Shown here: one piece after another, positions 37,053 through 45,626 of the stretch
How the letters are laid out: every line of letters begins with the position of its first letter
How positions within the stretch are numbered: the stretch's first letter is position 1
Assembly (NCBI GenBank): GCA_905216055.1
Contig: CAJMSH010000002.1
Coordinates: forward strand, 62,001 to 126,000
Direction: 5' to 3'
Origin: an uncultured bacterium
GTDB lineage: Bacteria; Cyanobacteriota; Vampirovibrionia; Gastranaerophilales; Gastranaerophilaceae
DNA length: 64,000 nucleotides
Notes under the pieces: generated by a model
What the model saw: only the letters and a program-made list of their open reading frames with translations
Told to the model about the DNA's origin: nothing
Database searches by the model: none
Program-made: the position numbers and the translations under genes

Positions 37053-38163
37053 GTTTATATTCTTCCATAAATTTGCGTAAATTATTTTCTATTTTATCAA
37101 GATTACGATAATTTTTTGTGTGTTTAAAACTCATCATATAACGCTTACTTGGAGGCAAAGCATCATATTTACCTCTATACAATATTTTTAATGACTTAAA
37201 CAAATTATTAACAGTATCAATTCCTTTTTCAGTAAATGTAACAGGTGCTGATGAAACATTTCTGCTTCCTAATACATCACGTTCCAAAGCCTGTTTGTAT
37301 AATTGTCTTGTAATCTTATGAAATTCTGCTTGAATAGCTTTGATAATTTGTTTAGCACCTTCATCATCTCTCAAGCCTTTATCTTTGTAGGCTCTGAAAT
37401 TTTCGTATATAAGTTTGTGTTCTTTATTTTTAAATGCAGCATAATTTGGTCCCGGTAAAATCAATAATTCATAAAGTTCTTTACCTTTTTCAAAACGCAT
37501 CTGAACATCTTCATACCCTGATGGTACAGCATTTTTCCCAAATCTTACATCAATATCATCAACCATTTTTGGAAAACCATCGCTATTCAAAACAATGTTT
37601 CCATCTGAATCTTCTGCAAAATTCTTTGCGATTTTATAACCCTTTCTTTTCATTGCTTCAACGATTTTAACGTAATTTTTATCTGCATCAGGTAAAAAGA
37701 TTGTAGCTCTAACACCATCTCTGATTACACCTCTATAACCACGTTCAGAAAATTGTTCACTTCTGCTTGCTAATTTACTTAAAATTGATTTTAATTCTTT
37801 TGTAGAACTTTTGTTTGCTTTCTTGATAAAAGAAGCACCCGGAACTTCTACGGCGACTCTTTGTAAGTCTGCTTTATATGCTTCTGCAAGTTTTCGGTTA
37901 CTGTGTACTAGGAAATCTCCGATACGAGTTTTTTTACTTTCAGGGACTTCATTATTTCTAATTCTTGTGTACGTATTGCGATTTGGGGATACAAAAGTAT
38001 CCTCTTTTGGTACTCGCTCAAAAGTAGATGACACATTTGCATGTAATCTTTTTTTATGTTTTTTTGATGCAATATTAACTCCGCCAACTACATTTTTAGC
38101 TTTTGGCTTAGTTTTTGGGACTTTCCCTAAATTACTCAAAACTTTTTCACTTAATTTAATCAT
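37039..38163 (-). CDS. RelA/SpoT-fold nucleotidyltransferase-like protein
   Basis: Candidate alarmone synthetase or toxin-type nucleotide-transferring protein. The first 110 residues are basic and probably disordered. Then RGVIRDGVRATIFLPDAD (144-161, like the (p)ppGpp synthetase IxDxxGxR strand), GYEDVQMRF (217-224, at the GYRSLH position), YELLILP (231-237, with E232 at the ExQxR position) and KEHKLIYENFR (about 247-257, at the H...Y helix) follow in the family order. Spacing and the D..R..T pattern resemble small or secreted RelA/SpoT-like toxins rather than housekeeping Rel. I start at ATG 38163, 9 nt after GGAG. No antitoxin-like neighbour is clear. Confidence 0.5.
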   Translation of the reverse strand: MIKLSEKVLSNLGKVPKTKPKAKNVVGGVNIASKKHKKRLHANVSSTFERVPKEDTFVSPNRNTYTRIRNNEVPESKKTRIGDFLVHSNRKLAEAYKADLQRVAVEVPGASFIKKANKSSTKELKSILSKLASRSEQFSERGYRGVIRDGVRATIFLPDADKNYVKIVEAMKRKGYKIAKNFAEDSDGNIVLNSDGFPKMVDDIDVRFGKNAVPSGYEDVQMRFEKGKELYELLILPGPNYAAFKNKEHKLIYENFRAYKDKGLRDDEGAKQIIKAIQAEFHKITRQLYKQALERDVLGSRNVSSAPVTFTEKGIDTVNNLFKSLKILYRGKYDALPPSKRYMMSFKHTKNYRNLDKIENNLRKFMEEYKPISQ

Positions 38164-38216
38164 ACACAATAACTCCGTACAAACTTAATTATTTAAAAAC
38201 ATTATCATAAAATTAA

Positions 38217-38234
38217 TTGCCTAATCTGAGGTAA
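38217..38234 (+). promoter_or_regulatory. Imperfect palindrome upstream of nifJ
   Basis: TTGCCTAATCTGAGGTAA, an inverted repeat with a 6-nt centre that matches the terminator hairpin core at 18261-18278 in 16 of 18 positions, but without a T run. Possible operator. Confidence 0.3.
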
Positions 38235-38282
38235 ATTATTACGAAAATGATACAAGGGTGATTATAAATCATTAATTATTTT

Positions 38283-38311
38283 TTGTCAAAATATTTTGTT
38301 TGTATTAAAAT
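38283..38311 (+). promoter_or_regulatory. nifJ promoter
   Basis: TTGTCA (38283-38288), 17-nt spacer, TAAAAT (38306-38311). +1 near 38318, then a 48-nt leader and AAGGAGG before the ATG. Confidence 0.55.
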
Positions 38312-38365
38312 TAAAACGTATAGTTATTAAGTAAATTAGCGCATAAGATAAGGAGGTTTTTAATT

Positions 38366-41300
38366 ATGCCAGGAAAAACTATAACAGTTGACGGCAACTA
38401 TGCTGCAGCGCATATTGCTTATGCCTTAAGCGAAGTTTCCGCAATTTATCCTATCACTCCTTCATCTACAATGGGTGAATGGATTGATGAATGGGCGTCT
38501 CAGCACAAAAAAAACATCTGGGGCGAAGAAGTAAGAGTAGCTGAAATGCAATCAGAAGCTGGTGCTGCAGGTGCTGTACACGGTTCTTTAGCAGCAGGTT
38601 CATTAACATCTACTTATACAGCTTCTCAAGGTTTGCTATTAATGATTCCTGTAATGCACAAAATGGCAGGGGAAATGTTACCACACGTTATCCACGTAGC
38701 AGCTCGTGCAATTGCAGCTCAATCATTAGCAATTTTTGGAGATCACTCTGATGTTATGGGTTGCCGTAACACAGGTTATGCAATGTTAGCAGCTAATTCA
38801 GTTCAAGAAGAAATGGATTTAGCTTTGGTTGCTCACCTTGCAACATACAAATCAAAAGTTCCATTCTTGCAATTCTTTGATGGATTCAGAACTTCTCACG
38901 AAGTACACAAAATTGAAGAAATTTCTTACGAAGATATTGCAAAATTAGTTGAACCAAAATATATCGAAGAATTCAGAAACAGAGCAATGAGACCTGAAGC
39001 TCCTATTTGTAAAGTTGGTGCTCAAAACACTGATGTTTACTTCCAAGGTCGTGAAACTGTTAACAAATACTACGATGCAGTACCTGACATTGTTCAAGAA
39101 TATATGGATAAAGTTGCAGCTGTAACAGGCAGACAATATCATCCATTTGATTATGTTGGTGCTCCTGATGCAACTGATATTATCGTAGCAATAGGTTCAG
39201 GTTGTGAAACAATTGAAGAAACAATCGAATACTTGAACGCTAAACGCGGTACAAAATATGGTTTAGTTAAAGTTAGATTATACAGACCGTTCGATGTAAA
39301 ACGTTTCTTAGCTGCTGTACCTTCAACAGTTAAACGTGTTACTGTTCTTGACAGAACAAAAGAACCTGGATCAATCGGTGAACCATTATACTTAGACGTT
39401 GTTGCAGCTATGGAAGGTAAAGATGTTAGAATTATCGGTGGTCGTTACGGATTAGCTTCTAAAGAATTCACTCCATCAATGGTTCTTGCAGTTTACAAAC
39501 ATGCTGAAAACAATGGATTCCACGGATTCACAGTTGGTATCGAAGACGATGTAACTAACAGATCATTAAAAATTGAAGAACACATCGTTACTGAACCTGA
39601 AGGAACTACAAATTGTATGTTCTGGGGACTTGGTTCAGACGGTACTGTTGGTGCTAACAAAAACTCAATTAAAATTATCGGTCAATATACAAACAAAGAT
39701 GCTCAAGCATACTTTGCTTATGACTCTAAAAAATCATTTGGTGTAACTGTTTCTCACTTGAGATTCGGTGACAGACCAATTAAATCTACATACCTTATCA
39801 CAGCACCTGACTTTGTATCTTGCTCAGCTCACGCATACATCGGCAGATATGACTTGTTGAAAGGTATTAAAGAAGGCGGTACATTCTTACTAAACAGCCC
39901 ATGGTCAAAAGATGAAGCATTCTCTCACTTAACAAGAGATATGCAAAAAACTATCATCGATAAGAAAATCAAATTCTACAACGTAGATGCTGAAAAACTT
40001 ATTGAACAACAACCTGGCTTGCGCGGTAAAGGTGCTAACACAGTAATGATGGTTGCATACTTCAAAGTTTCTGGAATTATTCCGTTTGATCAAGCTCTTG
40101 AAGGCATGAGAGAAATGACTAAGAAAACCTTTAAGAAAAAAGGCGATGATGTTGTAAACATGAACTTAGCATTAATCGATGCAGCTGTTGATGCAACTGA
40201 AGCAGTTACAATTCCTGCATCATTAGACGGTGTTGCTGCTGCTGAAGATTTGAAATTAATCCCTGATAACGCAGATGACTTCGCTAAGAAAATCATTGAA
40301 CCTTCAATGAGACAAAAAGGTGATGATATCCCTGTATCAGCAATGTCAATTGATGGTGTTATCCCAACAGGAACAGCTTGCTTAGAAAAACGTGGTATTG
40401 CACCTCGTGTTCCTCATTGGAATTCAGAATTCTGTATTCAATGCGGAATTTGTGCATCAGCTTGTCCTCACGCTGCTATCAGAACAAAACTTATGGAAGC
40501 AGATGATTTGAAAAATGCACCAGAATCATTCAAACCGGTAGATGCTAAACCAAATGATCACGGTGAAAAATTCAAAGTACAAGTATATTGCAAAGATTGT
40601 ACAGGTTGCGGTGTTTGCTTAGATCAATGTCCAATGGCTAAGAACCCGGAAAAAGCAGCTTTAACTTGGTCTTCAATTGAAAAAGAAGAAGCTGCAGGTG
40701 AAATGGTTAACGAAGACTTCTTCGATGCACTACCAGATAACGTAATGGGTAAAAACACTACAAAAACAATTAAAGGTGCAATGCTTAGAAAACCATTATT
40801 CGAATTCTCAGGCGCTTGTGCTGGTTGTGGTGAAACTCCATACGTTAAATTGGTTTCTCAATTATTTGGTGAAAACGTAATCGTTGCAAACGCAACAGGT
40901 TGTTCATCAATCTATTCAGGAACATTCCCAACAATTCCTTACACTAAAACAAAAGAAGGAAGAGGTCCGGCATGGGCTAACTCATTATTCGAAGATAACG
41001 CTGAATTCGGTTTTGGTATGAGATTAGCTGTTGACCAAAACAGAGCAACTTTAAAATCTTATGTAGAAAAAGTTCTTTCTAACGAAAAAACTCCTGCTGA
41101 TTTGAAAGAAGCTCTTGAAGGTGCAATGGCTCACTTCGAAAATTCAAAAACTGAAGAAGCTATTAAAGCTCAAGACAAAGCAAAAGAAGCTCTTGCAAAA
41201 TATGCTGATTGCGAATGCCCAGATTTAGCAAAAGTAAGAGAACTTCAAGACTACTTCACAGATAAATCTGTATGGATTATCGGTGGTGACGGTTGGGCTA

Positions 41301-41902
41301 ACGATATCGGTTACGGCGGTATTGACCACGTTCTTGCTCAAAACAAAAACGTTAATATCCTTGTACTTGATACAGAAGTTTACTCTAACACAGGTGGTCA
41401 AGCTTCTAAATCAACTCCTACAGGTGCTGTTGCTAAATTTGCTACAGGCGGTAAGAGAACTTACAAGAAAAACATGGGCTTGATGAGCATGTCTTATGGT
41501 TACGTTTATGTAGCATCAGTTGCTTTAGGTGCAGATAGAGCTCAAACTCTTAAAGCATTCCAAGAAGCTGAAGCATACGATGGCCCATCAATCATCTTCG
41601 CTTATGCTCCTTGTATCGCACACGGTATCGATATGAGCAAAACTCAAACTGAACAAAAACGTGCTGTTGAAGCAGGGTACTTCCCACTATACAGATATAA
41701 CCCTGATCATCCAGAAGCACCGTTCACTTGGGATGCTAAAGATCCTAAAGGAAGCTATCAAGACTTCATCAGATCTGAAGGTCGTTATAAATCATTAATG
41801 AAAACTAACCCTGCAGCTGCTGAAGAATTATATAGCAAAGCAGAAGAAGATGCTGCTAAACGTATGGCAGTATACAAAGCTGTTGGCGAATTAATGAAAT
41901 AA
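38366..41902 (+). CDS. nifJ: Pyruvate:ferredoxin (flavodoxin) oxidoreductase
   Basis: Large homodimeric, oxygen-sensitive enzyme that oxidises pyruvate to acetyl-CoA and CO2, passing electrons to ferredoxin or flavodoxin. Full single-chain form, 1178 aa. Domain I begins with AYPITPSSTMGE-like YPITPSSTMGEW; the ferredoxin-like domain has CIQCGICASACP (near 690) and CKDCTGCGVCLDQCP (near 742); the third cluster starts CAGCGET (near 817); the thiamine diphosphate motif GGDGWANDIGYGG is near 973. Strong AAGGAGG start. Codon use is richer in 'gct/ggt' than neighbours, as expected for a highly expressed gene. It marks anaerobic fermentative metabolism. Confidence 0.97.
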   Translation: MPGKTITVDGNYAAAHIAYALSEVSAIYPITPSSTMGEWIDEWASQHKKNIWGEEVRVAEMQSEAGAAGAVHGSLAAGSLTSTYTASQGLLLMIPVMHKMAGEMLPHVIHVAARAIAAQSLAIFGDHSDVMGCRNTGYAMLAANSVQEEMDLALVAHLATYKSKVPFLQFFDGFRTSHEVHKIEEISYEDIAKLVEPKYIEEFRNRAMRPEAPICKVGAQNTDVYFQGRETVNKYYDAVPDIVQEYMDKVAAVTGRQYHPFDYVGAPDATDIIVAIGSGCETIEETIEYLNAKRGTKYGLVKVRLYRPFDVKRFLAAVPSTVKRVTVLDRTKEPGSIGEPLYLDVVAAMEGKDVRIIGGRYGLASKEFTPSMVLAVYKHAENNGFHGFTVGIEDDVTNRSLKIEEHIVTEPEGTTNCMFWGLGSDGTVGANKNSIKIIGQYTNKDAQAYFAYDSKKSFGVTVSHLRFGDRPIKSTYLITAPDFVSCSAHAYIGRYDLLKGIKEGGTFLLNSPWSKDEAFSHLTRDMQKTIIDKKIKFYNVDAEKLIEQQPGLRGKGANTVMMVAYFKVSGIIPFDQALEGMREMTKKTFKKKGDDVVNMNLALIDAAVDATEAVTIPASLDGVAAAEDLKLIPDNADDFAKKIIEPSMRQKGDDIPVSAMSIDGVIPTGTACLEKRGIAPRVPHWNSEFCIQCGICASACPHAAIRTKLMEADDLKNAPESFKPVDAKPNDHGEKFKVQVYCKDCTGCGVCLDQCPMAKNPEKAALTWSSIEKEEAAGEMVNEDFFDALPDNVMGKNTTKTIKGAMLRKPLFEFSGACAGCGETPYVKLVSQLFGENVIVANATGCSSIYSGTFPTIPYTKTKEGRGPAWANSLFEDNAEFGFGMRLAVDQNRATLKSYVEKVLSNEKTPADLKEALEGAMAHFENSKTEEAIKAQDKAKEALAKYADCECPDLAKVRELQDYFTDKSVWIIGGDGWANDIGYGGIDHVLAQNKNVNILVLDTEVYSNTGGQASKSTPTGAVAKFATGGKRTYKKNMGLMSMSYGYVYVASVALGADRAQTLKAFQEAEAYDGPSIIFAYAPCIAHGIDMSKTQTEQKRAVEAGYFPLYRYNPDHPEAPFTWDAKDPKGSYQDFIRSEGRYKSLMKTNPAAAEELYSKAEEDAAKRMAVYKAVGELMK

Positions 41903-41924
41903 TCATTTTATTCATTAATATAAT

Positions 41925-41958
41925 AAAAAGAGATATCTTAAAAAAGATATCTCTTTTT
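41925..41958 (+). terminator. Terminator after nifJ
   Basis: 15-bp stem with a 4-nt A loop and a T run (arms AAAAAGAGATATCTT / AAGATATCTCTTTTT). Confidence 0.85.
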
Positions 41959-42000
41959 GTATATTTATAGTAATATGTATAAGAAAAAGGTGGAATAAAT

Positions 42001-42399
42001 ATGAGTAAATGTATCAAAATAAATTCTGCAATCATAGATTGTTGGACTGAAAAAGAATTTAACAGGTTACCACTTGGAATATCTTCAAATATTAATTGTC
42101 CCAAAAAACTTCAAAGAAAATATTATGGCATATTTAATAAAGACAATATGAGCGCATTAAATAATTACGCCCAAAAAGAAAATATTCACATCTTTTTTAA
42201 CGAATTAAATAACGATATTTTTCACAACTCTTCAATGACTGTATTTTCAAAATCTGCAAATCACAATAATAAAGAATATAAAACTCCTTTAAACTTAAAT
42301 ATTGATACAAAAGAGAATTTTGTTAAATCTATTAGAGAAATATATAAACAAGCTGAAAATGCTGTCAAAAATTTCGCAATAAAAAAGACCGATAAATAA
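42001..42399 (+). CDS. Hypothetical protein (132 aa)
   Basis: I do not recognise this family. The product is Asn/Lys-rich, without a signal peptide or membrane segment, with a helical C-terminus (ENFVKSIREIYKQAENAV). It starts MSKCIKINSAIIDCW with an AAGGTGG ribosome site 8 nt before the ATG. It stands between nifJ and a convergent membrane protein and has its own terminator. Confidence 0.65.
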   Translation: MSKCIKINSAIIDCWTEKEFNRLPLGISSNINCPKKLQRKYYGIFNKDNMSALNNYAQKENIHIFFNELNNDIFHNSSMTVFSKSANHNNKEYKTPLNLNIDTKENFVKSIREIYKQAENAVKNFAIKKTDK

Positions 42400-42412
42400 A
42401 TCGGTCTTTTTT
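42381..42412 (+). terminator. Terminator between convergent genes
   Basis: AAAAAAGACCGAT / ATCGGTCTTTTTT stem with a short loop. A/T tracts on both sides allow use from both strands. Confidence 0.8.
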
Positions 42413-42434
42413 GTTAATATAAAATTTCTTGATA

Positions 42435-43340
42435 TTAATCATCAAAATCTTCATTTGCTCTATCTGATTTTAGAGCAACTTTATCAGCTACATCATCAGG
42501 CAAATCAGCCATTGGATCTTTTAACAATTCTAAATCTTCTCTATTTTCTGCATCAGTCTTTAAGAAATCATTTTCCATAACTAATTCACGTTGACGTGCT
42601 CTTGAAAGATTTAACTGTTTTTCCTTAATATCATTATAATTTTTAGCAAATTCTCTGCTTACAGCAGCACCATGTGACATTGAATGTAATACACCACCCA
42701 ATAACAACAAATGTGGTGACCAGCTTAAGGCAGTACCTGCAACATTTTTCAAAGGTTCAGGAGTTTTTGCAACTGCTTTTTTAACTCCTTTTTTCATACC
42801 TTGAACAAGACTGTTATCATTTATAAATTTAGCAACTTTTCCTGTTGCTTTTTTCATAAATTTAGGAGCTTCTTTAGTTGCAAGTTTCATAGCGCCTTTA
42901 TTCACTAACGTAATTACACCTAAACCAGCAGCTAACATTGTTCCAAGAGACAAGAACGGATGTTCTGCATCAAATTTACGAACTTCAGGAGAAGCTTTTG
43001 CTAATTCTGCCTTTGCAACGCCTAACAAGCCGATAGCACCAAGAGCTGCGCCCCATAGACCACCTGCTTTCAAGCCGTTAGCTAATCTTGCAGCTAAACC
43101 TGAAACTTCTTTTGAAAAGATTTTTGTTTTACCACTTGAAAACACAGCGGCACTCAAACCAGCAGCAACAGGAGATGCTGCAATAAGCCCGTTTGTTATA
43201 AGGTTATGTTTTTTTTCATTTGAACGGGATAATGTTTTTTCATAAGCTAAACGTCTTACAGAATTGTCATTTAAACTAATAAGTTCATCAACTCTGTCAC
43301 GTTTTCCCTGAAAATTAGGGCTAATTGCTGAAATTTGCAT
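42435..43340 (-). CDS. Putative membrane protein with F-x-G N-terminal motif
   Basis: I do not recognise the family. Residues 5-11 (ISPNFQG) carry the recurrent N-terminal motif. The middle has hydrophobic, Gly/Ala-rich stretches that could be 3-4 membrane helices (LIAASPVAAGLSAAVFSS, LWGAALGAIGLLGVA, LGTMLAAGLGVITLV, LLLLGGVLHSM), between basic linkers. The C-terminus is acidic (LPDDVADKVALKSDRANEDF). I start at ATG 43340 (301 aa), since AGGTG lies upstream; a GTG two codons earlier is inside that site. Location (membrane or inserted effector) is open. Confidence 0.6.
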   Translation of the reverse strand: MQISAISPNFQGKRDRVDELISLNDNSVRRLAYEKTLSRSNEKKHNLITNGLIAASPVAAGLSAAVFSSGKTKIFSKEVSGLAARLANGLKAGGLWGAALGAIGLLGVAKAELAKASPEVRKFDAEHPFLSLGTMLAAGLGVITLVNKGAMKLATKEAPKFMKKATGKVAKFINDNSLVQGMKKGVKKAVAKTPEPLKNVAGTALSWSPHLLLLGGVLHSMSHGAAVSREFAKNYNDIKEKQLNLSRARQRELVMENDFLKTDAENREDLELLKDPMADLPDDVADKVALKSDRANEDFDD

Positions 43341-43431
43341 ACACACACCTACACTTTCACAAATTGATTATACTCTATTAAAACCAAAAAGTAAATTTTT
43401 TTGCTATATTGCAATATTATTGTTAAAAATG

Positions 43432-43469
43432 TTTACACAAAAATATATTTTCTATATTATTAAGATATG
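43432..43469 (+). promoter_or_regulatory. Promoter placing +1 at the mtaB ATG (leaderless)
   Basis: TTTACA (43432-43437), 17 nt, TATTAT (43455-43460), 6 nt, ATG at 43467. No ribosome site. Confidence 0.6.
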
Positions 43470-44762
43470 AAAAAGTTTTATATACACACAATGGGCTGCA
43501 AATCAAATCAATTTGAAAGCTCGATTATAGCCGAAAATTTAGAAAAAAACGGAATTTTGAATACTCAAGATATAAAAGATGCAAATTATTATATATTAAA
43601 TTCTTGCACTGTAACCCATAAAAGCGACAATGAAGCAATGTATCTTCTTCGTGCCGCAAAACATAAAAATCCGAATATTATAACAATTCTAACAGGTTGC
43701 ATAGCTCAAGTTGAAAAAGAAAAACTGCTTGATAATGAATTTGTAGATATGGTAATCGGTAATGACGAAAAGTTGAATCTTTATAAAATTCTTGAAGAAT
43801 TAGAAAACAGCTCAAATAAATGTATTGCAGGTGATATTATGCACCAGACAAAATTTAATGAAGTTGTTCTGGAAGACATGACAAAAACTCGTGCAAGCGT
43901 AAAAATACAAGACGGCTGTGATAACAGATGTTCTTATTGCATAATTCCTTTTGCCAGAGGGAAAAGTAGAAGTGCAGATACAGAATTTATAATTGAGCAA
44001 ATAAATAATTTTTCAAAACATGGATTTAAAGAAGTTGTTTTAACAGGTATACATATTGGCTTGTGGGGGAAAGAAAACAATCTTTCACTCCTTGATTTGC
44101 TAAAAGAAATTGAGCTTAAAACATCTATTGAAAGATACAGACTAGGCTCTTTAAATCCTCATGAAATTACTGATGAAATGTTAGAATTTTTATCAAAATC
44201 AAAAAAATTCTGTCCGCATTTTCATCTATCACTGCAATCTGCCTGCAACAAAACTCTCCGTTCTATGAACAGATTTTATACAGTTGAAGAATATCTTGAA
44301 CAAATAGATAAAATAAATTCAATGTTTGATCTTCCTTTTATCGGAAGCGATATAATTGCAGGTTTTGCAGGTGAAACAAAAGACGATTTTCATACAACCG
44401 TAGATAATTTACAAAAATCAGGTCTTTCAAAAATTCATGTATTCCCATATTCAATAAGACAAGGAACAAAAGGCGCGCTTGAGAAAGATCAGTTAGACGA
44501 TACAACCAAAACTATACGAGCAGATGTTATAAAAGCTATATCTTTTTTGAAATACTCTGAATTTGTAAAGAAAAATATCGGAAAAGAACACGAAATCTTG
44601 ATAGAAAAACATTTTGATAAAAAATCAGGAATGCTTAAAGGAGTAACCCGAAATTACTTAACAGTATTAATAAATTCGGATAACGAAAATTTATTTAACA
44701 CTTTACAAACAGTTAAAATAGAAAAATTTGAAAACGGAAAAATTTACGGCAACTTAATATAA
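43467..44762 (+). CDS. mtaB: tRNA t6A37 methylthiotransferase MtaB
   Basis: Radical-SAM enzyme that adds a methylthio group to t6A at position 37 of tRNAs. The N-terminal UPF0004 domain has three cysteines (TMGCKSNQFE, LNSCTVTHKSD, TGCIAQVE), and the radical-SAM CxxxCxxC is in DGCDNRCSYCIIPFARGKSRS. A TRAM-like domain ends the 431-aa product. The N-terminal HTMGCKSNQ pattern points to MtaB rather than MiaB or RimO. Leaderless start candidate. Confidence 0.92.
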   Translation: MKKFYIHTMGCKSNQFESSIIAENLEKNGILNTQDIKDANYYILNSCTVTHKSDNEAMYLLRAAKHKNPNIITILTGCIAQVEKEKLLDNEFVDMVIGNDEKLNLYKILEELENSSNKCIAGDIMHQTKFNEVVLEDMTKTRASVKIQDGCDNRCSYCIIPFARGKSRSADTEFIIEQINNFSKHGFKEVVLTGIHIGLWGKENNLSLLDLLKEIELKTSIERYRLGSLNPHEITDEMLEFLSKSKKFCPHFHLSLQSACNKTLRSMNRFYTVEEYLEQIDKINSMFDLPFIGSDIIAGFAGETKDDFHTTVDNLQKSGLSKIHVFPYSIRQGTKGALEKDQLDDTTKTIRADVIKAISFLKYSEFVKKNIGKEHEILIEKHFDKKSGMLKGVTRNYLTVLINSDNENLFNTLQTVKIEKFENGKIYGNLI

Positions 44763-44765
44763 AAA

Positions 44766-44792
44766 AAAAGACTCTTTAAAAGAGTCTTTTTT
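44766..44792 (+). terminator. Terminator between mtaB and the Bax-inhibitor-like gene
   Basis: AAAAGACTCTT / AAGAGTCTTTT stem; A run before and T run after make it usable from both strands. Confidence 0.8.
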
Positions 44793-44815
44793 ATTGAGAA
44801 TAATTTTATCAACAA

Positions 44816-45547
44816 TTAATTTCTACTGTTCAATTTTGCTAATAATCTAAGGATTTCAGTATAAAGCCATACAAGAGTAATCATTAATCCCATAGCTCCA
44901 TACCATTCATAATCTTTACTCAACATCCTGTTTGAAGATTCTTCAATAAAGAAAAAGTCCTGAATTAATGACATAGCAGCAATAACAACTACAAATAAGC
45001 TAAAACCTATTCCAACAACACCAGATTCCCATATTAAAGGAATACTTCTGCTAAAAAATGAGGCAACAATTTGGATTAAATATATAGCCAAAATTGAAAA
45101 CATACAAGTCATTAATACTGCCTGAAATCTTTCAGTATAACGAATAGCCTTAATTTTATACAACGTCAGCATTACAAATAAAACTGCAAAAGTTGAAAAT
45201 ATGGCCTGCAAAACAATTCCATGCCATTGAGCTTCAAAGAATGCTGAAAAAGCACCTAATACCAAACCTTCCATTAACGCATAAGGTGCTGCCGTATATT
45301 TTGCAATTCTTACATTAAAACAAGTAGCAAGAACCAAAATAAAACCTAAAATTGATCCGCCAATCATTAATGCGGAAACAATTCCGGGATTTGTAAACAA
45401 TGAATATACACTAATTGCAGCTCCTGCTAGCAAACATACAAAAAGCATGAAAATTTTATTCACAGTACCTGCTACCGTCATCGGTTCGCCATCAAGAATA
45501 GTTTCTTGTGCGGAAAACCTATTTTCATTTAATATCGGATTTGACAT
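44816..45547 (-). CDS. Bax inhibitor-1/YccA-related membrane protein
   Basis: Seven-helix membrane protein of the BaxI-1-like group (bacterial DUF type, beginning SNPIL). Members are suggested to act as pH-linked calcium leak channels or in stress, but functions in bacteria are poorly known. The 243-aa product has seven hydrophobic stretches, and a central LMEGLVLGAFSAFFE block (helix 3) and LIQDFFFIE block that match the family style. AAGGAGTT lies before the ATG. Confidence 0.85.
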   Translation of the reverse strand: MSNPILNENRFSAQETILDGEPMTVAGTVNKIFMLFVCLLAGAAISVYSLFTNPGIVSALMIGGSILGFILVLATCFNVRIAKYTAAPYALMEGLVLGAFSAFFEAQWHGIVLQAIFSTFAVLFVMLTLYKIKAIRYTERFQAVLMTCMFSILAIYLIQIVASFFSRSIPLIWESGVVGIGFSLFVVVIAAMSLIQDFFFIEESSNRMLSKDYEWYGAMGLMITLVWLYTEILRLLAKLNSRN

Positions 45548-45626
45548 AATTAACTCCTTCCTTTACCATGATTATATATTATATTAAAAAATAATGCTAT
45601 TATCTTAATTATTTTATAAGGTTTAT

